Shown in pieces: positions 42,549-51,949 of a stretch of 64,000 nucleotides of DNA. Under the pieces are notes generated by a model. That model made no database searches, had not been told where the DNA came from, and worked only from the letters and a program-made list of their open reading frames with translations. Source of the DNA: Clostridia bacterium (GTDB lineage Bacteria > Bacillota > Clostridia > Oscillospirales > Acutalibacteraceae); the NCBI GenBank assembly GCA_017623615.1, contig JAGAOT010000024.1:33644-97643 (forward strand). Direction: 5' to 3'. Position numbers and translations under genes: made by a program. The first letter of the stretch is position 1, and each line of letters opens with the position of its first letter.

Positions 42549-44759
42549 ATGAAAGATATTTTAAAATCAACCAACCGCACTTTTGAAACCCCCGAGGAGT
42601 GCATGCAGGAAATAGTTAAGCTTATCGGCAGCGACTGCTCCGAAAAAGAAATCTGCTATGTCAGAAAGGCTTATGAAATTGCCGCTTCCGCTCATGAGGG
42701 TCAAAAGCGTCTTTCGGGCGAGCCTTATATTATGCATCCGCTCAGCGTTGCGCTTATCCTCGCCTCTCTCGGCATGGATGAGGCTTCCATAATTGCGGCA
42801 ATTCTTCATGACACGGTTGAGGATACTGCGCTCACGAATGAGCAGGTCAGAAAAGAATTCGGCGAAACAATAGCGGAATTGGTTGACGGCGTTACCAAAA
42901 TCGGCAAGGTGCCTCTGCAGACAAAAGAGGAGCAGCAGGCGGAAAATATCCGCAAAATGCTTATCGCAATGTCGAGGGATATCCGCGTTATCATCATTAA
43001 GCTTGCCGACAGACTTCATAACATGAGAACGCTTGATTTCAAGCCCGAGCCCAGGCGCAGAGAAATTGCGCGCGAAACGATAGAAATTTATGCGCCCATT
43101 GCGCACCGCCTCGGTATCCGACCCATCAAAGAGGAGCTTGAAGACCTTTCAATCAGCTATCTTGACCCCGTTGCTTATCACGAGATTGAGCAGTCGCTTG
43201 AGAAACAGAGCAAAACAAGACATGAGTTCCTTGCCGATATACAGTCGAGGATTGATGAAAGAGTTAAAGAGGTTGTTTCAAATGCGCAGGTGAGCGGCAG
43301 AATCAAATCCGTTCACGGCATATACCGAAAGATGTATATGCAAAACAAAAACTTCGACCAAATCTATGATATATATGCCGTGAGAATAATCGTTGACACG
43401 GTTATTGATTGTTATAACTGCCTCGGAATTATCCACGACATGTTCAACTCCATTCCGGGCAGATTCAAAGACTATATTTCAACCCCCAAGCCCAACATGT
43501 ATCAGTCGTTCCACACAACCGTTCTCGGAAAAGAGGGCATCCCGTTTGAAGTTCAGATTAGAACATGGGATATGCACCACACGGCGGAATACGGTATCGC
43601 GGCGCACTGGAAATACAAGCTCGGCATGAGCGGCACGGCAAAGTTTGAGGAGCGTCTGTCATGGATTAGACAGCTTCTCGAAAGCCAAAGCGAAACCGAG
43701 GATGTTGAAGATATCGTAACAACCATCAAGAGTGACCTTGTTCCCGAAGAAGTGTTTGTTTTCACTCCCAAGGGCGATGTTTTCAGCCTGCCGTCGGGTG
43801 CAACTGTTGTTGACTTTGCTTATGCCATTCACTCTGCCGTCGGCAATAAAATGGTCGGCGCAAAGGTGGACGGCAGAATTGTGCCGCTTGATTATAACGT
43901 CAAGACGGGTGAAATTGTTGAAATTATGACCTCGTCGCAGCAGGGCAAGGGTCCGAGCCGCGATTGGCTGAATATTGTTAAAACAAGCCAGGCGAGAAGC
44001 AAAATCCGCCAATGGTTTAAAAAAGAGCGCAGAGAAGAAAACATCATCGAGGGCAAGGCTCAGGTGGAGCGCGAGTTCAAGCGCAATTACATCCGCCTTT
44101 CCGAAGCCGATTTCAACGAGTTCATTCTTAAAATTGCGGAAAGACAGCATTGCAAAGATGTTGAAGATTTCTATGCCGCAATCGGCTACGGCGGAATTTC
44201 GCTTATGCGCCTTATGCCGAGAATAAAAGACGATTACGGCAAGCTCTACAAAGCAGAGGAGCCGGTTATCACCGTTGCTCCCGTTAAAAAGAAAACAAAG
44301 AGCAAAGAGGGCGTTATTGTCGAGGGCATCGACAACTGCCTTATCAAATTCTCCCGCTGCTGCAACCCGCTTCCGGGTGACAGCATTATCGGCTTTATTA
44401 CCCGCGGCCACGGTGTTTCCATTCATACAAAGAGCTGTACCAACGTGCCCAAGGACATTGCCGATGCAGATGAGCCCGAGCGCTGGATTGAAGCTTATTG
44501 GGACAGCGGAGTGCGAGAGGATTTCAAGTGTACCCTCCAGCTTTATTGCCTTAACAGAATCGGCTTGCTTGCGGATGTTTCAAGCATGCTTGCAAATATG
44601 AGAATTATGATTAATGATATCAGCACCCGCAGCACAAGGGACGGCAGAGCAATAGTAATGGTTACAGTTTCCGTCAACGGTGTTGAGCATCTCAATTCGC
44701 TTGTTTCCAAGATTGAAAAAATAGACGGCGTTTTGAGCATTGAGCGTTCGGGAATATAA
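42549..44759 (+). CDS. relA: Bifunctional (p)ppGpp synthetase/hydrolase (RelA/SpoT)
   Basis: Stringent-response enzyme (736 aa). N-terminal HD hydrolase domain with AYEIAASAHEGQKRLSGEPY and ILHDTVEDT; synthetase domain with the FKDYISTPKPNMYQSFHTTV region; TGS domain (VFVFTPKGDVFSLPSGATVVDFAYAIHS); C-terminal zinc-finger and ACT domains (CCNPLPGD, RNRIGLLADVSS-like). The intact HD indicates both synthesis and hydrolysis. It begins 14 bp after recJ. Confidence 0.96.
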   Translation: MKDILKSTNRTFETPEECMQEIVKLIGSDCSEKEICYVRKAYEIAASAHEGQKRLSGEPYIMHPLSVALILASLGMDEASIIAAILHDTVEDTALTNEQVRKEFGETIAELVDGVTKIGKVPLQTKEEQQAENIRKMLIAMSRDIRVIIIKLADRLHNMRTLDFKPEPRRREIARETIEIYAPIAHRLGIRPIKEELEDLSISYLDPVAYHEIEQSLEKQSKTRHEFLADIQSRIDERVKEVVSNAQVSGRIKSVHGIYRKMYMQNKNFDQIYDIYAVRIIVDTVIDCYNCLGIIHDMFNSIPGRFKDYISTPKPNMYQSFHTTVLGKEGIPFEVQIRTWDMHHTAEYGIAAHWKYKLGMSGTAKFEERLSWIRQLLESQSETEDVEDIVTTIKSDLVPEEVFVFTPKGDVFSLPSGATVVDFAYAIHSAVGNKMVGAKVDGRIVPLDYNVKTGEIVEIMTSSQQGKGPSRDWLNIVKTSQARSKIRQWFKKERREENIIEGKAQVEREFKRNYIRLSEADFNEFILKIAERQHCKDVEDFYAAIGYGGISLMRLMPRIKDDYGKLYKAEEPVITVAPVKKKTKSKEGVIVEGIDNCLIKFSRCCNPLPGDSIIGFITRGHGVSIHTKSCTNVPKDIADADEPERWIEAYWDSGVREDFKCTLQLYCLNRIGLLADVSSMLANMRIMINDISTRSTRDGRAIVMVTVSVNGVEHLNSLVSKIEKIDGVLSIERSGI

Positions 44760-44776
44760 TATAGACAGGTGAAAAA

Positions 44777-45235
44777 ATGAGAGCGGTTATTCAACGAGTT
44801 AACAAATCCTCCGTCAGCGTTGACGGCGAAATAAAAGGCGCGGTAGGCAAGGGCTTTAATGTTCTCCTCGGGGTTATGGACGGCGACACCGATTCGCAGG
44901 CGGAATTGCTTGCGGGCAAGGTTGCAAGGCTGCGTGTTTTCGAGGATGAAAACGAGAAAATGAACAAAAGCGTAACTGATATTGACGGCGAAATTCTTGT
45001 TATTTCGCAGTTTACGCTCTGTGCGGATATCAAAAAGGGCAACCGCCCGTCTTTTACAGACTCCGCACCGCCTGCGGAAGCCAACAGACTTTATGAATAT
45101 TTCTGCTCAAAACTCCTTGAAAACGGCGTTCGTAAGGTTGAAAAAGGCGTTTTTGCCGCCGACATGAAGGTTGAAATTGAAAATGACGGGCCCGTAACAA
45201 TCGTTATGGATACCGATATCTGGGACAAAAGGTGA
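44777..45235 (+). CDS. dtd: D-aminoacyl-tRNA deacylase
   Basis: Removes D-amino acids from tRNA (152 aa). Diagnostic SQFTLCAD and the C-terminal [11 protein letters not shown] motif with the cross-subunit Gly-Pro are present. Length is typical. Relevant context: the window also encodes a racemase likely to make D-aspartate, so a D-aminoacyl-tRNA editing activity is useful. Co-transcribed with relA, as in many Firmicutes. Confidence 0.95.
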   Translation: MRAVIQRVNKSSVSVDGEIKGAVGKGFNVLLGVMDGDTDSQAELLAGKVARLRVFEDENEKMNKSVTDIDGEILVISQFTLCADIKKGNRPSFTDSAPPAEANRLYEYFCSKLLENGVRKVEKGVFAADMKVEIENDGPVTIVMDTDIWDKR

Positions 45236-45241
45236 GAGAAA

Positions 45242-45883
45242 ATGAAAATTACTCAAATACAGCTTGAGCACGAGATTTTCGCCAACTGTTATCTGCTTGT
45301 TGACGAAGCAACAAACCAAGCGGCAATCGTTGACCCCGGTTGGTACGGCGATATAATCAAAGATGTGCTTGCGAAAAAAAACATAAATTTGCACTATATT
45401 TTGCTCACTCACGGTCATTTTGACCATGTCAGCGGTGTTTACGGACTGCAAAAGGATACGGGAGCTGCGGTTGTTATTCATAATTGTGACAGAGAGCATC
45501 TGCTTGACCCCAAAAAGAGCCTTGCAGAGGGCAATTTCCCCGAGCCGCATCAGCCGGTTTCTGCGGATATTATTGTAGAAGATGGCGACATTATTATGCT
45601 CGGAGAAACGGAAATCAAGGTTATGAGCACTCCGGGTCACACAAACGGAAGCGTCTGTTATATTGTTGAAAAAGACAGAGTTATTTTCAGCGGCGACACG
45701 CTGTTTTGCATGACCGCGGGAAGAACGGATTTCTTTGACGGCAGCGAAGAAAAAATGATAAATTCGCTCAAAAAGCTCGTCGCGCTTGACGGTGATTACA
45801 GAGTTCTTCCCGGTCACAACCGCGAAACAACACTTGAAAGAGAAAGAACGCGTAATTGGTATATCAGAAGGATGGTTAAATAA
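45242..45883 (+). CDS. MBL-fold metallo-hydrolase (glyoxalase II-like)
   Basis: Zinc hydrolase of 213 aa with the metallo-beta-lactamase signature LTHGHFDHVSG, the GHTNGSVCY His, the GDTLFCMTAGRTDF Asp, and a final PGHNRETT His. Length and motif spacing fit YcbL/glyoxalase-II-like hydrolases, which cleave thioesters. Cytoplasmic. It lies 6 bp after dtd and abuts hemZ. Confidence 0.9.
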   Translation: MKITQIQLEHEIFANCYLLVDEATNQAAIVDPGWYGDIIKDVLAKKNINLHYILLTHGHFDHVSGVYGLQKDTGAAVVIHNCDREHLLDPKKSLAEGNFPEPHQPVSADIIVEDGDIIMLGETEIKVMSTPGHTNGSVCYIVEKDRVIFSGDTLFCMTAGRTDFFDGSEEKMINSLKKLVALDGDYRVLPGHNRETTLERERTRNWYIRRMVK

Positions 45884-47353
45884 GTGATATTAAGAATTTT
45901 CGGGCACGATTTCCATTATGAATGCGAAAATCTGTGCAGGGTATGGTTCCCCAACGAAAAAATTAATATAGTTTACGGCAGCGACGGCGAGGACGAAAAA
46001 ACCGTTGTTACCAAGTGCAGCCCCGCAGGCGAGGGTAATCTTATTGAAGTTGAGGCTGTGATTGACGGTGCTTCGCGCTCCGCATGCGCAGAGGTTGCGG
46101 CATCGCCCGATGAGCTTCGCGACAAAAGCGAGCTTAAAACCGCACAGCTTATTTTTGATTTGCTTTCGGAAATAACGGGCTATATTCCGCCGTGGGGAGT
46201 GCTTACGGGTGTGCGTCCCTCAAAGCTGATGCTTCGCCTGATTGACCAAATGGGCGCAGACGGCGCAAAGGATTATTTTATGAGGGATTTGCTTGTCAGC
46301 GAAGAAAAAACAAGCCTTGCCCAAACCGTTGCGGCGGCAGAGGAAAAAATCGTTGCGCTGTCAAAGGATAATTCCTTCAGCTTGTATGTTTCAATTCCGT
46401 TTTGCCCGACACGTTGCAGCTATTGCTCGTTTGTTTCGCATTCAATAGCCAATGCAAATGCGCGCAAGCTTTTGCCCGAATATCTTGAAAAGCTTGCCGA
46501 GGAAATAGCGATAACGGGTGAAATTGCAAATGAGCTCGGTCTGCGGCTTGAAAGCGTTTATTTCGGCGGAGGCACACCGGGTGTGCTCGAAGCCCCGCAG
46601 ATGGACAGGCTTCTCGGCGCGATAGAAAAAAGCTTTGACCTTTCAACCGTCAGGGAATACACCGTTGAAGTCGGCAGACCCGATACGGTAACGCCCGAAA
46701 AGCTGCGCATTTTAAGGCTTCACAATGTCGGCAGGATAAGCATAAATCCTCAAACCTTCAACCAAAAAACACTGGAGCTTATCGGCAGAAATCACAGCGT
46801 TGAGCAGGCGATAAAAGCTTACCAGCTTGCAAAAGCATACGGCTTTGATGCGATAAACATGGATTTGATTGCGGGCTTGCCCGACGAAACATATGCGGAT
46901 TTCTGCTCAAGCATCGACACGGCGGTTTCGCTTGCCCCCGAAAACATAACCGTTCACACTCTTGCGCTTAAACGCTCGTCGGAGCTTAACGCATCGGGTG
47001 CGGGTGTTGCGGGCGGAAACGAAGCAAAGAAAATGCTTGAATATGCATCCGAAAGGCTTTACGGCGCGGGTTATGCCCCTTATTATATGTATAGGCAGAG
47101 CAAATGCGTCGGCAACCTTGAAAATGTCGGCTGGCACAAAAACTCAACCGAATGCCTCTATAACGTTTTTATGATGGAAGAATGCCACACGGTGCTTGCC
47201 GTCGGTGCGGGCGGGGTAACAAAGCTCTGCGAGCCGGGTACAAACAACGTTGAACGCATTTTTAACTATAAATATCCATATGAATATATTTCCGGCTTTG
47301 ATAAAATAACAGAACGCAAAAACGGAATAAAGAGTTTTTATTTGTCATACTAA
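45884..47353 (+). CDS. hemZ: Coproporphyrinogen dehydrogenase HemZ (radical SAM)
   Basis: Radical SAM enzyme (489 aa) of the HemN/HemZ family, acting in anaerobic heme synthesis or, in related proteins, heme handling. The [4Fe-4S]/SAM cluster motif is Cys174, Cys178, Cys181 (FCPTRCSYCSF), with the SAM-site VYFGGGTPGVL downstream. The GTG start directly follows the upstream stop codon (TAAGTG). The N-terminal 150-residue extension is characteristic of HemZ. No other heme genes are nearby. Confidence 0.9.
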   Translation: MILRIFGHDFHYECENLCRVWFPNEKINIVYGSDGEDEKTVVTKCSPAGEGNLIEVEAVIDGASRSACAEVAASPDELRDKSELKTAQLIFDLLSEITGYIPPWGVLTGVRPSKLMLRLIDQMGADGAKDYFMRDLLVSEEKTSLAQTVAAAEEKIVALSKDNSFSLYVSIPFCPTRCSYCSFVSHSIANANARKLLPEYLEKLAEEIAITGEIANELGLRLESVYFGGGTPGVLEAPQMDRLLGAIEKSFDLSTVREYTVEVGRPDTVTPEKLRILRLHNVGRISINPQTFNQKTLELIGRNHSVEQAIKAYQLAKAYGFDAINMDLIAGLPDETYADFCSSIDTAVSLAPENITVHTLALKRSSELNASGAGVAGGNEAKKMLEYASERLYGAGYAPYYMYRQSKCVGNLENVGWHKNSTECLYNVFMMEECHTVLAVGAGGVTKLCEPGTNNVERIFNYKYPYEYISGFDKITERKNGIKSFYLSY

Positions 47354-47371
47354 ATTCATAAGAGGTGATGA

Positions 47372-48292
47372 CAAACGGAAGCAATATATACCTACAGCAA
47401 AATAAACAATCTTGCGCTTGAGCCGAAAGAATTTCTTGAAGCCAGCTCAAAAGAATATCACGCAAAGGTTGCTCGGGTTGCAAGAGAAATTTTTGACGAT
47501 TCAAGCAAAAAAATAGTTATGCTTGCGGGCCCCTCGTCCTCGGGTAAAACAACAACAGCCGCTTTGCTTTCAAAAGGAATTGAGTTTATGGGCGGCAGAG
47601 CATACACCGTTTCGCTTGACGATTTTTATTTGCCGCGAAGTGTCGGCTATCCGCTTGACGAAAACGGCAAGCCCGATTACGAATGCGTTGAAGCGCTTGA
47701 TGTTGAGCTTATTCATCTTTGCCTCGGTGAGCTTTTGCGCAAAGGCAAAAGCAGTCTGCCCGTGTTCGATTTTCCGAGCGGCGAAAGAATGAATAACGCA
47801 AAAAACATTGAGCTTAAAGAAAACGATGTTATAATTGTTGAGGGGCTTCACGCGCTCAATCCCGTTATTACGGACACGCTCGACAGCAGCAATCTTTATA
47901 AAATATATGTCAGCGTTTCTTCAAGAGTTTATGAAAATGACGGAAGTGTTCTGCTTTCAAAGCGTGATTTGCGCTTCGTGCGCCGAATGGTAAGGGATTT
48001 CAGCTTCCGCTCCACCTCGGTTGAAAAAACCTTTGAGGTGTGGGAAAGTGTTATGAGGGGCGAGGATAAATATCTTTTTCCGTTTGAGTATCAGGCGGAT
48101 GTCAGACTCAACTCGTTTCATCCATGTGAGCCGTGTGTTCTTTCCGAAAGAGCGGTTGAACTGCTCAAGACAGCTTTAAACGGCGAATATGCCGAAAAAG
48201 CAAGCCTTATGATAAATAAGCTGAATCTTTTTAAAAATATAGATTATTCCTGCTTGCCGCAGGATTCGCTGCTTCGCGAATTTACAGGTTAA
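47372..48292 (+). CDS. Uridine-kinase-like nucleoside kinase, start codon unclear
   Basis: P-loop kinase (about 306 aa) of the uridine/phosphoribulokinase family. Walker A GPSSSGKTTTA, the DDFYLPR substrate motif, and VIIVEGLHALNP are visible. The first in-frame ATG lies right on the Walker A loop and would delete a conserved N-terminus (KINNLALEPKEFL…). Upstream, the frame is open back to a TGA but contains no ATG, GTG or TTG. A good SD (AGAGGTG) precedes a GTG-ATG in another frame, so a one-base shift, sequencing error or non-canonical start is likely. The coordinates given are the open frame. Confidence 0.75.
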   Translation, partial: QTEAIYTYSKINNLALEPKEFLEASSKEYHAKVARVAREIFDDSSKKIVMLAGPSSSGKTTTAALLSKGIEFMGGRAYTVSLDDFYLPRSVGYPLDENGKPDYECVEALDVELIHLCLGELLRKGKSSLPVFDFPSGERMNNAKNIELKENDVIIVEGLHALNPVITDTLDSSNLYKIYVSVSSRVYENDGSVLLSKRDLRFVRRMVRDFSFRSTSVEKTFEVWESVMRGEDKYLFPFEYQADVRLNSFHPCEPCVLSERAVELLKTALNGEYAEKASLMINKLNLFKNIDYSCLPQDSLLREFTG

Positions 48293-48319
48293 ATCGGACT
48301 TCAAAGGAGTGTGAGCCGC

Positions 48320-50143
48320 TTGGCTACAGAAAAAAAACAGTCGGTTTTAAACGGCGCAATGATGCTGATGGTTGCCGTTGTGCTTGTTAAAGTTATCGGT
48401 CTTTTGTTTAAAATACCGCTGACAGACATGATAGGTGCCGCGGGCAGAGGATATTTCAACTCTGCTTATGAAATCTATACCCCCATTTTTGCAATTTCAA
48501 TGGCGGGTCTGCCGGTTGCTGTTTCAAGAATGGTTGCCGAAAACATTGCGCTGGGGAATTACAGAGAACCCAGAATGATTCGCAAGGTTTCACAGCGTCT
48601 TTTCATCCTTGTCGGTATTGTCGGAACGCTCATTTTGCTTGCGCTTGCTTATCCGTATGCAAGATTTGTTGCCGATGAGCGCAGTTTGCCCGCCGTTTTG
48701 TGCGTTGCACCCTCAATCTTCTTCTGCTGTTATATGTCAACCTACCGCGGATATTATGAGGGCTTGCGCTACATGACTCCGACTGCAATTTCGCAGGTTG
48801 TTGAGGCACTCGGCAAGCTTGTTGTGGGTCTGCTTCTTGCAAAGGTTGTTATGACCGTCGGTATGAATCAGTATGACAGCGGTATGCTTGCCTCGGGCAA
48901 TGTTTCCGCCGTTGTTTTCGGCAATGAAGTAACAAGCCTTGCGGAGGCAAACAGCGTTATAAGACCTTGGGCCGCCGCGGGTGCCGTTATGGGTGTTACC
49001 GTCGGCTCGGTTGCCGCTGCCGCATTCCTCACGATATATCACAAAATCAAGGGTGACGGCTTCACGAGAACACAGCTTGTCAATTCTCCAAAGTCTGCTC
49101 CCTCGGATGTGCTTGCAAAGGAAATGGTAAAAATAGCCATTCCCATGGTTGTCAGCGCGCTTATTCTCAACATAACGAATCTTGTTGACACCGTAACAAT
49201 TCAGTCGCGCCTTGCCCATGCAATCGAAACGGATTCAACAACCGTTTTGCAGATGCATTCCGCGGCAATCAACGAGGCGGTCAGCCTTTCAAGACTTAAT
49301 ATCAACGACTCCGCCGAGATTGTTAAATATCTCTGGGGCTCCTACGGTATGGCGCTTGACTTCAGAAACCTTATCCCCAACCTTACTCTCCAGCTCGGAA
49401 TAAGTGCTCTTCCCGCACTTGCCGCCGCATGGGCAGTTAAGGACAGAAAGAACATCAAATCAACGATAGAAATGGTTTTGCGAATCTGCATGCTTATCGG
49501 TCTGCCCGCAGGTTTCGGCATGGCTGCTCTTGCAAAGCCGCTTCTTACCCTTATCTACGGCAGGGGACTGAGCTCCGATGCCATTCCCGTTGTTGCTCCC
49601 ATCATGGTAGTTTACGGCATTGCTACCGCTCTTATGGCGGTTTCAACTCCCATAACCAACATGCTCCAGGCAATAGGCAGAACGGATATCCCCGTCAAAT
49701 CCGTTGTTGTGGGCGCAATCTGCAAAATTGTTTGCAACTATATCCTTGTAGGAAACCCCAAGATAAATGTTTACGGCGCGGTTGCGGGCACGGTTCTTTT
49801 CTATGTTGTTATCGTCACATGCAACCTCACATCGCTTTTGAAATTTTCAAAGGTTAAAATAAATTGGGGAGCCATTGCTCTCAAACCGCTGATAAGTGCG
49901 GCTCTCTGCGGCGTTACCGCATATGCGGCATACGGACTCCTTTCGAGAATCTTCCCCGTTGAAGCATCCGAAAGCATTCTTAACATGGGTACGGTGTCAA
50001 CGGTAATCGCAGTCGGTCTGGCGGTTGTTGTTTATGTTATTTCCCTTCTTCTTCTGAAAGGCGTCGCACGCGAAGATATATCCGTTTTGCCAAAAGGAGA
50101 AAAAATTGCAAAAAAGCTTGAAAAATACGGACTTTTAGGTTAG
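48320..50143 (+). CDS. Polysaccharide/lipid flippase, SpoVB/YabM-like (MOP superfamily)
   Basis: Integral membrane protein (607 aa, about 14 segments) of the MVF/SpoVB branch. The N-terminal KVIGLLFKIPLTDMIGAAGRGYFN motif is typical. Such proteins flip undecaprenyl-linked cell-wall precursors; the neighbours (mazG, hup, rqcP, yabP, yabQ) match the Bacillus yabM region. Start: TTG 10 nt after AAAGGAG is preferred to a GTG directly touching the SD. Whether it works in vegetative or spore cortex synthesis is not decided. Confidence 0.88.
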   Translation: MATEKKQSVLNGAMMLMVAVVLVKVIGLLFKIPLTDMIGAAGRGYFNSAYEIYTPIFAISMAGLPVAVSRMVAENIALGNYREPRMIRKVSQRLFILVGIVGTLILLALAYPYARFVADERSLPAVLCVAPSIFFCCYMSTYRGYYEGLRYMTPTAISQVVEALGKLVVGLLLAKVVMTVGMNQYDSGMLASGNVSAVVFGNEVTSLAEANSVIRPWAAAGAVMGVTVGSVAAAAFLTIYHKIKGDGFTRTQLVNSPKSAPSDVLAKEMVKIAIPMVVSALILNITNLVDTVTIQSRLAHAIETDSTTVLQMHSAAINEAVSLSRLNINDSAEIVKYLWGSYGMALDFRNLIPNLTLQLGISALPALAAAWAVKDRKNIKSTIEMVLRICMLIGLPAGFGMAALAKPLLTLIYGRGLSSDAIPVVAPIMVVYGIATALMAVSTPITNMLQAIGRTDIPVKSVVVGAICKIVCNYILVGNPKINVYGAVAGTVLFYVVIVTCNLTSLLKFSKVKINWGAIALKPLISAALCGVTAYAAYGLLSRIFPVEASESILNMGTVSTVIAVGLAVVVYVISLLLLKGVAREDISVLPKGEKIAKKLEKYGLLG

Positions 50144-50176
50144 AATAGTAATTGCTTAAATTTGGAAGTGAGAAAA

Positions 50177-50971
50177 ATGGTTGACTTTGAGCAGAAAAAC
50201 AGTTATACTGTGCAAGACCTTGTTGAAATAATGCGTTTGCTTCGCGAGCCGGGCGGCTGCCCGTGGGATGCCGAGCAAACACACGAAAGCATAAAGAAAA
50301 ATCTTATAGAAGAAACCTATGAGGTTATAGAGGCTATCAACAAGGGCGACAAGGCTCTGCTTTGCGAAGAGCTCGGCGACTTGCTTATGCAGGTTGTTTT
50401 TCATGCACAAATGGAAAAAGAAATCGGTGAGTTCGATTTTGATGCCGTTTCTGACGGCGTGTGCAAAAAGCTGATAGAGCGTCATCCCCATGTTTTCGGT
50501 GAGGTTGCCGTTTCGGGCGTTGACGATGTTTTGACAAATTGGGACGATATCAAGCGCAAATCCAAGGGTCAAAAAACAACAACTCAATCCATGTTAAGCG
50601 TTCCGCGCGAGCTGCCCGCATTAATGAGGGCAACAAAGCTCCAGAAAAAAGCGGCAGATGTCGGCTTTGATTGGAGCGATGTTTCGGGCGCGCTCGACAA
50701 GCTTGAGGAAGAAATCGGTGAGCTTCGAGCGGCGATTGATAACAATGATGCAGAAAATATGACCGAAGAGCTCGGCGATGTTTTGTTTTCAGCGGTCAAT
50801 GTGTCAAGATTTATCAAGTCCGATGCCGAGGAGGCTTTGACCGCCGCAAGCGACAAGTTTCTTGCAAGGTTCACAAAGGTCGAAGCTCTTGCAAACGAAC
50901 GCGGAATTGATATGAATGCTTCAACTCTCGAAGAGCTTGACAGGCTTTGGGATGAGGCAAAAGCTAAATAG
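50177..50971 (+). CDS. mazG: Nucleoside triphosphate pyrophosphohydrolase MazG
   Basis: House-cleaning NTP pyrophosphatase (264 aa) with two MazG domains. EETYEV…EELGDLLMQVVFHA and EEIGELRAAI…EELGDVLFSAVNVSR carry the ExxE and ExxD metal ligands. The ATG follows GGAAGTGAG; an earlier TTG overlaps the SD. The Bacillus equivalent YabN has an additional N-terminal tetrapyrrole-methylase-like domain, absent here. Confidence 0.92.
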   Translation: MVDFEQKNSYTVQDLVEIMRLLREPGGCPWDAEQTHESIKKNLIEETYEVIEAINKGDKALLCEELGDLLMQVVFHAQMEKEIGEFDFDAVSDGVCKKLIERHPHVFGEVAVSGVDDVLTNWDDIKRKSKGQKTTTQSMLSVPRELPALMRATKLQKKAADVGFDWSDVSGALDKLEEEIGELRAAIDNNDAENMTEELGDVLFSAVNVSRFIKSDAEEALTAASDKFLARFTKVEALANERGIDMNASTLEELDRLWDEAKAK

Positions 50972-51028
50972 TATATGAATACTTAGGGTATTTCATAATA
51001 GAAAACAAAAAAGATTGGAGTAAGAAAA

Positions 51029-51304
51029 ATGAATAAGACAGAACTCGTAAATGCTATTGCTAAGAACGAAGGCATCGAAAAGAAGTGTGCAGAAAAGGCA
51101 GTTAACGCTGTTGTTGCAGCTATTGCCGATGCTCTTGCAGCAGGTGAGAAGGTTCAGCTCATCGGTTTCGGTACATTTGAGGTTCGTGAGCGCGCAGCAA
51201 AGCAGGCTCGTAACCCCAGAACAGGCGAAACAATCACTGTTGAAGCTACCAAGGCTCCCGTTTTCAAGGCAGGCGCAGCTCTCAAGGCAAAGGTTGCAAA
51301 ATAA
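51029..51304 (+). CDS. hup: HU-family nucleoid protein
   Basis: Histone-like DNA-bending protein of 91 aa. The hallmark IGFGTFEVRERAAKQARNPRTGE spans the beta-arm with the RNP tip. It sits in the yab cluster between mazG and rqcP, a position seen in many Clostridia. It is followed by a strong terminator, so its mRNA probably exists as a short, abundant species. Confidence 0.96.
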   Translation: MNKTELVNAIAKNEGIEKKCAEKAVNAVVAAIADALAAGEKVQLIGFGTFEVRERAAKQARNPRTGETITVEATKAPVFKAGAALKAKVAK

Positions 51305-51315
51305 GTTTTCAATAA

Positions 51316-51345
51316 AAAGGTCGCCTTTTGGCGACCTTTGTTTTT
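51316..51345 (+). terminator. Intrinsic terminator after hup
   Basis: AAAGGTCGCC/GGCGACCTTT stem of 10 bp, loop TTTT, then T-rich tail. The rqcP SD lies just beyond, so some read-through is needed for downstream genes unless there is another promoter. Confidence 0.85.
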
Positions 51346-51358
51346 CCAAGGTGATAAA

Positions 51359-51598
51359 ATGAGACTTGATAAATATTTGAAGGTATCCAGAATTATCAAA
51401 AGAAGAACTGTTGCCAATGATGCATGCGATGCAAAGCATGTTACGGTTAACGGCAAGGTTGCCCGTGCGTCATATGACGTTAAGGTCGGCGATATAATCG
51501 AAATTACTTTCGGCTCAAACACAAGCCGATTTGAGGTTTTGAATGTTTCGGAGCATGCCACAAAGGAAACCGCGGCAATGATGTTCAAGCCGCTTTAA
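51359..51598 (+). CDS. rqcP: S4-domain RNA-binding protein RqcP
   Basis: Small S4-domain protein (79 aa) that assists RqcH in poly-alanine tailing of peptides on stalled 50S subunits. MRLDKYLKVSRIIKRRTVAN and VNGKVARASYDVKVGD are typical (Hsp15/YabO). It is 4–5 residues shorter than most. The ATG follows AAGGTG. Confidence 0.9.
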   Translation: MRLDKYLKVSRIIKRRTVANDACDAKHVTVNGKVARASYDVKVGDIIEITFGSNTSRFEVLNVSEHATKETAAMMFKPL

Positions 51599-51610
51599 AG
51601 AATAAACAAG

Positions 51611-51668
51611 CCTCCCTGTGCATATCATTGAATGATTGTTGAAATCAAGATTTGCAGGGAGGTTTTTT
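51611..51668 (+). promoter_or_regulatory. Hairpin enclosing the yabP SD (terminator/attenuator-like)
   Basis: CCTCCCTG pairs exactly with CAGGGAGG, with inner ATCATT/AATGAT. The 3' strand contains the yabP SD (GGGAGG) and is followed by TTTTTTAT, so the structure could both terminate rqcP transcription and hide the SD. Confidence 0.65.
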
Positions 51669-51670
51669 AT

Positions 51671-51949
51671 ATGGCAGAAGAAAGAAAAGTGTCAATGCCC
51701 CACAACATGGTTTTGGAGGACAGACGGATTCTGACCGTTTCGGGTGTTGCCGATGTTGACAGCTTTGATGAGGAAACCGTAACCGTGTTTACGGATTTCG
51801 GCGAGCTGACCATACGGGGGAGCAACCTTCATATCAACCGCCTTTCCGTTGAAACGGGCGATTTGACGGTTGAGGGCAATATTTCCGCGCTTATTTATTC
51901 GGATGAAGCACCAAAGAGCGGGGGCTTTTTCAGCAAGGTATTCAGATAA
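51671..51949 (+). CDS. yabP: Sporulation protein YabP
   Basis: Small protein (92 aa) made in sporulation. The family pattern is visible: an N-terminal HNMVLEDRRILTVSGVADVDSFDEE, then beta-rich FGELTIRGSNLHINRLSVETGDLTVEG. GGGAGG SD in a hairpin, 8 nt upstream of the ATG. YabP and YabQ are needed for cortex formation in Bacillus. Confidence 0.92.
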   Translation: MAEERKVSMPHNMVLEDRRILTVSGVADVDSFDEETVTVFTDFGELTIRGSNLHINRLSVETGDLTVEGNISALIYSDEAPKSGGFFSKVFR

